A stretch of DNA of 64,000 nucleotides from Sphingomonadaceae bacterium 3R27C6 (GTDB lineage Bacteria; Pseudomonadota; Alphaproteobacteria; Sphingomonadales; Sphingomonadaceae): contig SCNS01000003.1 in assembly GCA_005503215.1 (NCBI GenBank), positions 1 through 64,000 on the forward strand, in the 5' to 3' direction. Positions within the stretch are counted from its first letter, which is position 1. Every line of letters begins with the position of its first letter. Under the pieces are notes generated by a model. It ran no database searches, was not told the DNA's origin, and saw only the letters and a program-made list of their open reading frames with translations. A program made the translations under genes and the position numbers. Of this stretch, positions 23,276-34,478 are shown one piece after another.

Positions 23276-25090
23276 ATGCGCTTTGCCCTCGCCCTGATGC
23301 TGCTCCCCGTCCTGCCCCTCGTCCCGGCTAATGCGCCCGCCTTCGCTCAGGCGGCACCGCAAGCCGGGACGCAGGACCAAGCCCTGCTCGACTTCCTCGA
23401 TCAGGCGTTCGAGGAACGGCTGAGCCTCAGCCCCGAATCGCAGACCCAGCTCGGGCTCAAGACCAATTACGGCAAGCTCGACGATTATACCGATGCCGCA
23501 ACGCTACGCGATCAGGAGCTGGCCGAGCGCCAGCTCAAGGACATGCACGCGCACTTCAGGCCGGACCAGCTCGGCGAAAGCGCGCGCGTCAGCTACCGAT
23601 TGTTCGAATATGAAGTCGAACGCGGCCGCGAATCGCTCCGCTTCCGCAAGCTGCGCTTTCCCGTCTCGACCAACGGCAGCCCCGCGGGCGCAATCCCCGT
23701 TCTGCTCATCAACAATCACAAGATCGATACTGTCGCCGATGCCGAAGCCTTTATCGCCCGTCTGCGCGACACCGATCGCGTGATGCGCGAAGTCGCGGCG
23801 ACGATGCGCGAACAGGCCGCGGCGGGGATCGTGCCCAACAAGGTCAATTTCGCTCCCGCCCGCGCCGACGCACTCAAGGTCATTGCGGGCGCGCCCTTCG
23901 ACAGCGGCGCCGACTCGACGCTGATGGCCGATTTCCGCAAGAAAGTGGAGGCGCTGAATGCGCCCGCGGCGACCAAGATAAAGCTGCTCGCCGACGCGAG
24001 CGCCGCGCTGACCGGGCCATTCAAGCAAGGGTACACCACGCTGATCGCCGCGATCGACGAAATCGAGCCCAAATCGAAGGGCAATTTCGGCGCATGGAAC
24101 CTCCCCGACGGCGCGGCCTATTACGCCGACCGGCTGAAGAGCTCGACCACCACCAGCCTCACCGCCGACCAGATCCACGACCTCGGCCTCGCCCAGGTCG
24201 CGGCGATCCGCGGCGAGATGGAGGCGATCAAGCGCGAGGTCGGCTTCACCGGGACGCTCGAACAATTCTTCGATCACATCCGCACCGATCCGCAGTTCAA
24301 ATATCCGAACACCGCGGCCGGCCGCGAAACCTATCTCGCCGACGCGCGCGCGGTGATCGCATCGGTGATGACCGCCGCACCGCGCTATTTTCGCGTGCTG
24401 CCCAAGGCGGCGCTCGAAGTGCGCGCGGTCGAGAAATGGCGCGAGGGGACGGCGTCGACCGCCTTCTACAACCCGCCCTCGGCCGACGGTACGCGCCCCG
24501 GCATCTATTACGTCAACCTCGTCGACATGAACCAGACGCAGAAGGTGCAGGTCGCCGGGATCGCCGCGCACGAAGGCGCACCGGGCCACCATTTCCAGAT
24601 CGCGCGCCAGCAGGAACTCACCGGCATCCCCAAATTCCGCAAGTATGGCGGTTACGGTGCCTATATGGAGGGCTGGGGACTCTATTCGGAGCGCCTCGCG
24701 AACGAGATGGGCGTCTACAAGACCCCCTATGACCGCTTTGGCATGCTGTCGCTCCAGGTGTGGCGCGCGATCCGGCTGGTGCTCGACACGGGCATCCATT
24801 CGAAGCGCTGGACGCGCGAACAGGCGATCGCTTACTTCAAGGCGAACAGCTCGGTGTCCGACACCGACATCGCGCGCGAAGTCGACCGCTATTTCAACTG
24901 GCCGGGTCAGGCGACGAGCTACATGGTCGGCCAGCTCAAGATCGCCGAACTGCGTAAACGCGCCGAAAGCGAGCTCGGCCCGCGTTTCGACATCCGCGAT
25001 TTCCACGAAGCGGTGCTGAGCGAAGGCGCGCTGCCGCTCGACATTCTCGAAGAGCAGGTGACGCGTTATATCGCGGCGACGAAGAAGTGA
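23276..25090 (+). CDS. Exported DUF885 family hydrolase (zinc-dependent, M32-like HExxH variant)
   Basis: A 604-aa protein with a signal peptide (LALMLLPVLPLVPANAPAFA). The hallmark GIAAHEGAPGHHFQIARQQ is a HExxHH-like zinc site. It is supported by the downstream YMEGWGLYSERLANEMG segment, where the third ligand Glu is expected. These proteins are thought to be carboxypeptidase-like. The ATG at 23276 follows AGGAGA; a GTG one codon earlier is possible. The length of about 600 matches the family. Confidence 0.9.
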   Translation: MRFALALMLLPVLPLVPANAPAFAQAAPQAGTQDQALLDFLDQAFEERLSLSPESQTQLGLKTNYGKLDDYTDAATLRDQELAERQLKDMHAHFRPDQLGESARVSYRLFEYEVERGRESLRFRKLRFPVSTNGSPAGAIPVLLINNHKIDTVADAEAFIARLRDTDRVMREVAATMREQAAAGIVPNKVNFAPARADALKVIAGAPFDSGADSTLMADFRKKVEALNAPAATKIKLLADASAALTGPFKQGYTTLIAAIDEIEPKSKGNFGAWNLPDGAAYYADRLKSSTTTSLTADQIHDLGLAQVAAIRGEMEAIKREVGFTGTLEQFFDHIRTDPQFKYPNTAAGRETYLADARAVIASVMTAAPRYFRVLPKAALEVRAVEKWREGTASTAFYNPPSADGTRPGIYYVNLVDMNQTQKVQVAGIAAHEGAPGHHFQIARQQELTGIPKFRKYGGYGAYMEGWGLYSERLANEMGVYKTPYDRFGMLSLQVWRAIRLVLDTGIHSKRWTREQAIAYFKANSSVSDTDIAREVDRYFNWPGQATSYMVGQLKIAELRKRAESELGPRFDIRDFHEAVLSEGALPLDILEEQVTRYIAATKK

Positions 25091-25137
25091 TGCGGCGCTG
25101 ACGAAGGTTTTGGGGTGGAGATTGCCGTGCCCGCGTT

Positions 25138-25165
25138 CGTCATCCCCGCGAAGGCGGGGATGACG
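25138..25165. repeat. CGTCATCCCCGC hairpin (half-element)
   Basis: CGTCATCCCCGC-gaag-GCGGGGATGACG, a perfect 12-bp stem in the 130-bp gap before the phosphoribosyltransferase gene. It may also serve as the terminator region of the DUF885 gene, although no T-run follows. Confidence 0.85.
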
Positions 25166-25220
25166 GAAAATGGTAGATACCCGCCTTGCCCCGCTCCTCA
25201 CGCATGCTTAATCCACCCCC

Positions 25221-26814
<1,594 letters not shown>

Positions 26815-26821
26815 TCCGGCC

Positions 26822-28033
<1,212 letters not shown>

Positions 28034-28549
28034 TCAAAATTCGGGACCACCCGAGCCCGGAACGATGAATTTCAGGCCCTGCAGCCGGACGACCTCATCC
28101 CCCACGCAAACCGGCGCTGCGACCAACCGCATCCACCGGCACGCCGCCTGCGCCGGCTTTATTTCGACGTCGAGCGTGAAGCCCCGCCGATGCTTGATCG
28201 CATAGGCGCGCAATTTCTCCATCGCCGCCCGCGACCCCTCGGCATAAAGCGCGACCGCCTCGCCGCGCGCAACCGCCACACCCCGCGGAATGCCGAAAAT
28301 GTCATAAACCTCGTCCGACCAGCTCAGCCGGTTGTTGTCGGTTAGGTCGCATTCCCATTGGCCGATCCGCGCGCGCACCGGCAACAGCCGCGCCGCGACA
28401 TCGACGACGTCGGGGATCGGATCGAGCGTGTCGCCGAGATGAAGCTGCCCAAGCTCGAAAAAGCGCTCACGCTCATAAAGCGGCCAGCTATGATAGACAG
28501 GCAAGGGGTGGGTCGGCTTCAACACGCTGGTCTTCCATTGGGCCGCCAA
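28034..28549 (-). CDS. PAS-domain protein of unknown role
   Basis: A 171-aa soluble protein with a single PAS_3-like fold. IGQWECDLTDNNRLSWSDEVYDIFG is the typical strand-helix start and RRGFTLDVEIKPAQAACRWMRLVAAPV is the C-terminal sheet. No output domain (kinase, GGDEF, HTH) follows. It may act as a small sensor or be a partner to another protein. It lies 57 bp after the RNase H-like gene on the same strand. Confidence 0.8.
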   Translation of the reverse strand: MAAQWKTSVLKPTHPLPVYHSWPLYERERFFELGQLHLGDTLDPIPDVVDVAARLLPVRARIGQWECDLTDNNRLSWSDEVYDIFGIPRGVAVARGEAVALYAEGSRAAMEKLRAYAIKHRRGFTLDVEIKPAQAACRWMRLVAAPVCVGDEVVRLQGLKFIVPGSGGPEF

Positions 28550-28606
28550 AGGATAGGCACGCGTCGCTTAACAACTGGTGATCCCGATGGACAGCCTTTC
28601 GGCGCG

Positions 28607-28984
28607 TTATCGCCCGCGTGCCAGCGCGATCCCCGCCAGATTCTGCGTCCGCTTGATATGGCGAATGTTCGGCACCGGACCGTCACCGACGAGCGCGCGG
28701 AACGTGGCGAGATGCGCGGCGGCGTCGCCGAGCGCCCGCACCACGTCATTCGCCTGTTCCACCACCGCCGCAGCATCGCCGAGCAGGACAAAATTCGTCA
28801 GCCCCAGATCCTGCGCCAGCCGCAGCGCCGCGATCAGCGCCAGCCACTCGGCATCCATGCTGCTGCCGATCCCCGCGTCGCGCACGACCATCGCGGCGCC
28901 TCCGGTCACGACGGCGGTTTCCATCTTCCCCGGATTGGGCCGGCACCCGCCGTCGAAATAGATTTTGATGCGGCGCGCCACCAT
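28607..28984 (-). CDS. RNase H-like protein lacking the last catalytic Asp
   Basis: A 125-aa protein with the RNase HI fold. KIYFDGGCRPNPGK gives the first Asp, MDAEWLALIAAL the Glu and FVLLGDAAAVV the second Asp. The end, IKRTQNLAGIALAR, has Gly where active enzymes of this subfamily have Asp (…N.LADALA). Catalysis might be weak, lost or rely on another residue. The start lies 17 bp after the receptor gene stop, so it is probably co-transcribed. Confidence 0.8.
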   Translation of the reverse strand: MVARRIKIYFDGGCRPNPGKMETAVVTGGAAMVVRDAGIGSSMDAEWLALIAALRLAQDLGLTNFVLLGDAAAVVEQANDVVRALGDAAAHLATFRALVGDGPVPNIRHIKRTQNLAGIALARGR

Positions 28985-29001
28985 CGGACTCCCTTAGCCC
29001 G

Positions 29002-31098
29002 TCAGAACTTTCCGCGCACCGAAAAGGAGAAGATCGGGCCGATCAGCCGATCGCGTTCCTCGACAAAGCTCACCGGGCTTTCGCCGCGTACGCCCGTATA
29101 GGCCGTGCGGTCGCGCTTCGAGCGGGCGTTGGCGATATTGCGGATCGACGCCCGGACGGTCAGGCCCAGCACGTCCTTGTGCTCGACAAAGACCGACGCC
29201 CAGACCGGCCCTTCCCAGACCTTGTCGATCTGGGTGCGGCGATAATTGGGCTGATAATGCGAATATTCGACATCGCCGCCCCACGCCCAGTCGCTGGCCG
29301 GGATATCGTGGCGCAGGCCCAGGCTGATCACCGTGTCGGTGAAGCCGTTCCACTGCCTTTTCTCGCCGGTGAAGGGATCGCGCAGCGAACTTTTCTGCAG
29401 CAACATCCTGGGTTCGAGCCTCATTCCCTTGATCCCCGCGGGATCGAGGTTGATCGTCGCCGTCCAGTCGATCGCGCCCGCTTTCGCCTTCGCGATATTG
29501 CCGACCGCCTCGCCATTGGCCCCGATCGGGATCACGTCGACCCGGTCCTCGACATCGCGATAGATCAAGATGATCTTGGTCGAGCCCCACGCCCCGAACT
29601 TCCTGTTGATCTCGGCCTCATAGGTCCAGTCCTGCTGGGGCCGCAGGTCGTTGTTGCTCTCATTCTGGTTGCCGTCGTTCAGGAAGGCGCGCGCGAGGAA
29701 ATCATAGAAGCTGAGCTGGAGCACGCGCCGCCGCAGCTTCACCGAAATGTCGAAATCGGGCGACGGGGTCCACGCGAGCGAAATCGAGCCCTTGGGGCGA
29801 AAGAAGCTGCGCGTCAGGCCGTTCATGCCCGTCTGCGTGATCGTCGAATGTTCGGCGCCCGCGATGATCTGGAAATTGAGCTTGTCGGTCAGCTTGCGCC
29901 CGAAGCTCAGCAAAGCTTCGTAGCGATCCTCGCTCACCCCGCCGGTGCCGCCCTCGAACGGCTGGTCGACCCACGCCCCTGCGGGATCGAGCACCGCGAT
30001 CGATGCCACATTGTCGAGCTTATTGAACGCCGCTTCGCCCGACAGCTGCCAGTCGCCGCCGAACATCTTCCACTGATATTCGCCGCGCCCGATCGTCTCG
30101 CCGATGTCGCCGGTCTGCATGAAGCGGTCGCCGGTTGCGACGCCGCCCTCGGGCGTCGTGACGATCTCCTGCCGATAAGGCTCGTGGCTGAACCGGCGGA
30201 GCCCGATCAGCTTCAGCTTACCGGGCCCCAGTCCGAACTGGTAATCGCCGCTGACCTCGTAATTCCAGCTGTCTTCATTCTCATACACCGTGCGGATACG
30301 GTCGGGCAGACCCGGCCCGATACGCACGCCATCCTCGTAATAGCGGTCATATATGCGCTGATAGTGGCCGCCGAGGTTGGCGACCGTATCGCCGGCGGGA
30401 TCCCAGGTGATGCGCCCCGACAGCTTCGGCGTGTCGTAATGCGTGTTCCAGATGTCCTTGCGCCGTTCGATGATATTGCGCGCGCCGTCATAGATCAAAG
30501 TCGGCCCGCCCGCCCCGCTGCGCGCCGAATCGTCGTTGTTCAGCGCGACCTCATATTCGACCGCGCCGGCGCGGCCGCGCACCGACACGTCGGCGCGGGT
30601 GAGGAGCGGATCGGTGTAATGGGCACGAAATTCGGGCTTCCATGAAAACTGCCCCGAAAAGGCATCGGCGCGATAGACGATATTGGCGACCTGCCCTGAC
30701 AGGCCCGGAATATCGAGCGTCGCGCCGTCGACGATCTCGATCCGCTCGACATTGCTGGCGGGGATGCGCGACAGCTGCGTATACATGTCGTCGGCCTTGT
30801 TCGACGGCCGCTCGCCGTTGAACAGCACATTGCCCGTCGCCTGTCCCAGCCCGCGCAGATTCTCATTGTCGCGGATCTGGAAGCTCGGAACCTGGATCAG
30901 CATGTCATAGGCGTTGTTCGGCGCGTAGCGCGCGAAGTCGGCGGGCGCATAAACCTGCCGCGCCGTGCTCGTCGCGGTCGGCGCGATTTCGGTCGGCGCG
31001 GGCGGCGGGGTATCGCCGGTCGGCGCCGCCGTCTCCTGCGCCAGCGCGGGCGCCGAGAGCACAGCCGCAACCGCCATCAGGCTGGTCCATCGGTTCAC
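29002..31098 (-). CDS. TonB-dependent outer-membrane receptor
   Basis: A 698-aa protein. The GTG at 31098 overlaps the stop of the preceding gene (GTGA) and starts a good signal peptide (WTSLMAVAAVLSAPALAQ). An N-terminal plug follows (DMLIQVPSFQIRDNENLRGL, VLFNGERPS, ERIEIVDGATLDIPGLSG), then a long beta-barrel ending in FSFSVRGKF with the aromatic C-terminus. A Pro/Thr-rich stretch sits between signal and plug, and I see no clear TonB box. The ligand is unknown. Linkage to the BlaI/M56 pair suggests regulated expression. Confidence 0.9.
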   Translation of the reverse strand: MNRWTSLMAVAAVLSAPALAQETAAPTGDTPPPAPTEIAPTATSTARQVYAPADFARYAPNNAYDMLIQVPSFQIRDNENLRGLGQATGNVLFNGERPSNKADDMYTQLSRIPASNVERIEIVDGATLDIPGLSGQVANIVYRADAFSGQFSWKPEFRAHYTDPLLTRADVSVRGRAGAVEYEVALNNDDSARSGAGGPTLIYDGARNIIERRKDIWNTHYDTPKLSGRITWDPAGDTVANLGGHYQRIYDRYYEDGVRIGPGLPDRIRTVYENEDSWNYEVSGDYQFGLGPGKLKLIGLRRFSHEPYRQEIVTTPEGGVATGDRFMQTGDIGETIGRGEYQWKMFGGDWQLSGEAAFNKLDNVASIAVLDPAGAWVDQPFEGGTGGVSEDRYEALLSFGRKLTDKLNFQIIAGAEHSTITQTGMNGLTRSFFRPKGSISLAWTPSPDFDISVKLRRRVLQLSFYDFLARAFLNDGNQNESNNDLRPQQDWTYEAEINRKFGAWGSTKIILIYRDVEDRVDVIPIGANGEAVGNIAKAKAGAIDWTATINLDPAGIKGMRLEPRMLLQKSSLRDPFTGEKRQWNGFTDTVISLGLRHDIPASDWAWGGDVEYSHYQPNYRRTQIDKVWEGPVWASVFVEHKDVLGLTVRASIRNIANARSKRDRTAYTGVRGESPVSFVEERDRLIGPIFSFSVRGKF

Positions 31099-31841
31099 TT
31101 GGAAATTCCCCCCGCCGCGCGGTTCATCGCCTGCGCATATTCGCCCGTGACGCCCATCGCCTTCATGCTGACGACCTCGTCGGCGCTCAGCTTCCGGTAT
31201 CCCGCCGCGGCGAGCCCGCGCACATAGGCGCCGTCGACGCCCAGCGCCTTGCACGCGATCGCATCTTCGATTTCGGTCAGCACGAGCGCCTCGGACTTGA
31301 GGTCGCGAACATAGGCCGGCCGCACATCGAGCGCCGCTGCTGCAATCAGGTCGTCGGCATCCTTCGGCCGCACCCCCTCGCGCGTGAGCCCATCGGCAAG
31401 CTCGATCGTCGCGTCGACCATCAGCATCGCAAGCAAGGTCGACCGCCGGTCGGGCACCAGTCCGCGTTCGCCAAGCGCACGCTCGAAGGCGGGGTCGGAG
31501 GTGAAGCGGCACTCGCCCTTCCCTTCGAACGCGCGGGTCAGCGTGCCGGTGCACGCCAGCGTCCCCGCATCATGTGTCACGGTGAAACTGACCGGCCCCG
31601 GCGTTTTCCGCCCGAGCGCCGCTTCTGCCGCCGCGAAATAGGGGCGCGAGCCGTCGAAACTCTGGTCGCTGCTCGACTTCCGGTGCTGAATGCGCACGCG
31701 CGGCGCGCCCTTCTTTCCGCCCGCGGGCTCGGCGACCCAGCTGACGTCGCTCAGGACGAGCGGATCGGCGGCGGCCGTCGGCGCCGAACAGGCGAGGATC
31801 GACAGCAGCGCGGCGCCGCCGGCAAACAACAGGGCTTTCAT
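31095..31841 (-). CDS. Exported protein with 28-residue helical repeats
   Basis: A 248-aa protein. The ATG at 31841 follows GGAGGAG, and the signal peptide MKALLFAGGAALLSILACSA may carry a lipobox-like ILAC. A novel middle domain (about residues 45-150) is followed by three repeats of the type DADDLIAAAALDVRPAYVRDL, IEDAIACKALGVDGAYVRGL and ADEVVSMKAMGVTGEYAQAM. The same repeat is found four times in the C-terminus of the adjacent M56 protein, so the two may interact or share ancestry. Function unknown. Confidence 0.75.
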   Translation of the reverse strand: MKALLFAGGAALLSILACSAPTAAADPLVLSDVSWVAEPAGGKKGAPRVRIQHRKSSSDQSFDGSRPYFAAAEAALGRKTPGPVSFTVTHDAGTLACTGTLTRAFEGKGECRFTSDPAFERALGERGLVPDRRSTLLAMLMVDATIELADGLTREGVRPKDADDLIAAAALDVRPAYVRDLKSEALVLTEIEDAIACKALGVDGAYVRGLAAAGYRKLSADEVVSMKAMGVTGEYAQAMNRAAGGISK

Positions 31842-31868
31842 TTGGTGCACTCCTCCCTCCGTGCGCCG

Positions 31869-31888
31869 GGCGAGCGGCATCGCTCGCC
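31869..31888. promoter_or_regulatory. Perfect 8-bp hairpin upstream of the repeat-protein gene
   Basis: GGCGAGCG-gcat-CGCTCGCC lies in the 113-bp gap between the M56 gene and the repeat-protein gene, ahead of its ribosome site. It could be an RNA stem in the leader or intercistronic processing site. Confidence 0.55.
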
Positions 31889-31954
31889 GCCGCAGCGGCA
31901 ATTTTGAATCAAGTTTCGATTAATCGTCGGTCGCTACGGACGAATGTCCGGGCG

Positions 31955-33685
31955 TCAGTCGCGGGCGGGCGGCTCGGGCGGTTCCGGCGATGCGGGGAAT
32001 TCGATCCGCGCCGTCCGGCCATCCCCGCGCCGCGCTTCGATCACGCCGCGCTCCATATCGACGACCGCAACATTGTCGCCGCGCACCGCTTTCGTCACCG
32101 GGCGCGGCATCGCCGCGGGACGATGCTTCGCCATGGGCCGGAACCCGCCCGTCGCGCGCAGTTCGATCGCGTCGTCGGCATCGCGCATCTTGACGCCCGA
32201 CTTCTGCATGTCGGTGACGAAGTCGCAGTCGACGCCCATCGCCTTCAGCGCGATCAGATCGTCGACCCCAATGTCGGGGAAATGCGATTTCATGTCGCGC
32301 GCAAAGGCCGCGTTGACGCCGACGTGCCGCGCGCCGACCAGCTCGTCGAAATCGGCGCCGGGAATGACATCGCGCATCTGCCGGATATAGGCGGGATCGA
32401 TCCCGCTCGCCTTGGCCGAGATGATGTCGTCGGCGTCCATCGACCCGCCGCTCTCGCGCATCTTTTCGACATATTCGGGAGTCACGCCGACCGCGCGCAT
32501 GCTCACCAGTTCCTCGGCGCTCAGCGTCTTCGATGCCGCCGCGGCGGTGGCCGAATCATCGGTGGCAACGGCCTGTGCGGCAGCGGCGGACTGCGATGTC
32601 ACGCTCGTCGTCTGCTTGGTCGTCGAGGCGACGACGGAGTGGACGTCCGCCGTCGCCGCGGGCCTCGCGGTCGCCGAAAAAGCCGCCAGCGGCGCGGTCA
32701 CGCCCGCCAGCACCACCAGGCTCATCAAAATCCAGCTCGCGCTCGCCGGACCGCGCTTCAGGCTGCCGTCGAGCACGCGGGTGATGCGGCGCTTCAGGCT
32801 GTCCTTGCCCGGCGCGACGCCATGCGCGGCGAGCAGCGCGCCCTGATTGTCGTGCCGCGCCGCGCCGACCAGCAAAGTCGCATAATCGGGCCCGTTAATA
32901 TCAGCCATCAGCACCGCATCGTCGGCGGCTTCCTCGCGCAATTGGTGGCTTTCGCGCGCCAGCATCCACACCAGCGGATTGAACCAGAAGACCGCGCAGG
33001 CGACGCGCGCGCCAAGCAGTTTCGCCCAGTCGAGCCGCGCGACATGCGCCAGTTCGTGCGCGATGATCGCCTCCGCCTCACCCGATGCCGCGACGGCTTT
33101 TGGGCTCAGCACGATTGTCGGGCGCAGCACGCCCCAGCTGATCGGCGAACGCAGCTCGTTGCTCACCAGCAGCGCGGTGCCATGCTTGAACCCCATGCGC
33201 CGCTGCGCCTCGGCAAGCGCCGTCAGCCACGACCGCTCGACCAATATCTCGGCGCGCCCGCGCATCGCGAACAGCCGCACCACCGCAAGCGCCATCACTC
33301 CAGATAATAGCAGGAGCGGGACAAGATAGAGAAAGGGCGCAAGGTCGCTCCACGAAAAGACGATCGGCGTCGATCCGGCATTATCCACCACGACAGGGAC
33401 TGAAGCCGTGGCGGGTGCCGGATCGATCGCCGATCCCCCGGTTGTTGCCGTTTGCACGATCGGCGCGGCGGGTTCGAAGGACCATGCCGCGGGCAGCGGA
33501 GCCCATTGCGGCAACAGCAGGATCGCCGCGGGCAGCGCGAGCAACGCCATCAGCCCGGCGTGCGCGATCATCGACCGCTCGCCGGCCGAGCGCGAGCGCG
33601 CCAGCCGCAACAACCCCAGCGTCAGCGCCGCGACAATGACGGATTTCCAGGCCAGACCCAGCAACATGGCGGTGGTCAACATCAC
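31955..33685 (-). CDS. BlaR1/MecR1-like M56 membrane metallopeptidase with C-terminal repeats
   Basis: A 576-aa inner-membrane protein. Hydrophobic segments lie at both ends of the peptidase part. The zinc motif is IIAHELAHVARLDWAKL (HExxH), with a later Glu in REEAADDAVLMAD. After a further membrane segment (SWILMSLVVLAGVTAPLAAF) and a Ser/Thr/Ala-rich linker come four 28-residue repeats (LSAEELVSMRAVGVTPEYV, MDADDIISAKASGIDPAYI and so on), probably periplasmic. No penicillin-binding domain is seen, so the stimulus is probably not a beta-lactam. The protein should cleave the BlaI repressor encoded next door (ATGA overlap). Confidence 0.9.
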   Translation of the reverse strand: MMLTTAMLLGLAWKSVIVAALTLGLLRLARSRSAGERSMIAHAGLMALLALPAAILLLPQWAPLPAAWSFEPAAPIVQTATTGGSAIDPAPATASVPVVVDNAGSTPIVFSWSDLAPFLYLVPLLLLSGVMALAVVRLFAMRGRAEILVERSWLTALAEAQRRMGFKHGTALLVSNELRSPISWGVLRPTIVLSPKAVAASGEAEAIIAHELAHVARLDWAKLLGARVACAVFWFNPLVWMLARESHQLREEAADDAVLMADINGPDYATLLVGAARHDNQGALLAAHGVAPGKDSLKRRITRVLDGSLKRGPASASWILMSLVVLAGVTAPLAAFSATARPAATADVHSVVASTTKQTTSVTSQSAAAAQAVATDDSATAAAASKTLSAEELVSMRAVGVTPEYVEKMRESGGSMDADDIISAKASGIDPAYIRQMRDVIPGADFDELVGARHVGVNAAFARDMKSHFPDIGVDDLIALKAMGVDCDFVTDMQKSGVKMRDADDAIELRATGGFRPMAKHRPAAMPRPVTKAVRGDNVAVVDMERGVIEARRGDGRTARIEFPASPEPPEPPARD

Positions 33686-34056
33686 CCTCTCCCTTCGCGC
33701 GCTTTGGCGATCATCTGTTCAAGCTCGTCGAGTTCGCTATTACTCATCTCGCCCTGCATGCCGAGCAGCGCGGCCGCGGCGCTTGTCGCCGACCCGTTGA
33801 AGAACACGCGCACGACTTGGCTCAGCGCCGACTTGCGCGCGGTCTTGTCCGACACGCTCGGCGCATAGACGAAACCGCGCTCGGACTGTTCGCGGGCGAC
33901 AAAGCCCTTCGTCTCGAGCCGCTTCAGCATCGCCCGGATCGCCGAACCCGACAATTCGTCGGCCAGCGCCTCACCGATCTCAATCACGGTCGACGCACCG
34001 CGCTCATAGAGAATGTCGACGATCTCGCGTTCTCGCGGGGGCAGGCTGGACAACAT
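33682..34056 (-). CDS. blaI: BlaI/MecI/CopY family repressor
   Basis: A 124-aa protein with a winged-helix DNA-binding half (LPPREREIVDILYERGASTVIEIGEAL, then SAIRAMLKRLETKGFVAREQ) and a helical dimerisation tail that holds the usual cleavage site region. The ATG at 34056 is preferred, with GAGGTGAG before it; a GTG at 34065 is in frame. It should bind the two tandem palindromes just upstream. The symbol is by family; the regulon is not beta-lactamase here. Confidence 0.9.
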   Translation of the reverse strand: MLSSLPPREREIVDILYERGASTVIEIGEALADELSGSAIRAMLKRLETKGFVAREQSERGFVYAPSVSDKTARKSALSQVVRVFFNGSATSAAAALLGMQGEMSNSELDELEQMIAKAREGRG

Positions 34057-34072
34057 ACGACTCACCTCATGC

Positions 34073-34102
34073 GCTACATTTGTAGCGTGCTACATTTGTA
34101 GC
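34073..34102. promoter_or_regulatory. Two tandem BlaI-type operators
   Basis: Two identical copies of GCTACATTTGTAGC (34073-34086 and 34089-34102) lie 16 bp apart, centre to centre. Each contains the TACA-n-TGTA core of BlaI/MecI operators. They lie 16 bp upstream of the repressor ATG and would allow autorepression. Confidence 0.88.
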
Positions 34103-34376
34103 GCATGCTTGGCAAGGGGTTTTATTCGGATAACACACGACGGCGGAAAGCGGGCGGCTTGGAAGCGGTGAGCAGACGTTACCTGTTCGTCACCCCGGGC
34201 TTGACCCGGGGCCTGCCTAGTCATTTCAAAGGCGGGTCCTGGGTTAAGTCCGGGATGACGAGGAATGTAGTGTTCGCACAATCGGTCGTTTTCAGGCCAC
34301 CGTCAGACCCGCCACAGTTGCACGCCGTGACCGCGGCCTCTACATTCACCGCTCAACCAATCGGAGTTTTCCCGCC
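34103..34376. other. Non-coding stretch between blaI-type operator and ABC-F gene
   Basis: This part of the divergent gap holds the diverged palindrome at 34188 and otherwise no gene that I can support. Confidence 0.55.
34188..34260. repeat. CGTCACCCCGGGCTTGACC palindrome, copy 3 (diverged)
   Basis: CGTCACCCCGGGCTTGACCC pairs with the GGGTTAAGTCCGGGATGACG end. The interior reads GCCTGCC...GGCGGG, which is inverted relative to copies 1 and 2, as expected for a palindromic mobile element landing in the other orientation. Confidence 0.82.
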
Positions 34377-34478
34377 ATGAACAACAACCTGACCGCAACG
34401 CAGCCCCGCCTTGCCGCCAGGAAAGTTCATGTTCATGCCTTCGATTACGATCTCCAATCTCAGCTGGTCCACGCCTGA
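34377..34478 (+). CDS. Possible 33-aa leader ORF overlapping the ABC-F start
   Basis: ATGAACAACAACCTG opens a 34-codon frame ending 50 bp inside the ABC-F gene, in a different frame. It starts with three Asn codons. ABC-F resistance genes are often controlled by ribosome stalling on such leaders, so the arrangement is suggestive. The ribosome site is weak (GGAG 11 bases upstream), so translation is unproven. Confidence 0.3.
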   Translation: MNNNLTATQPRLAARKVHVHAFDYDLQSQLVHA

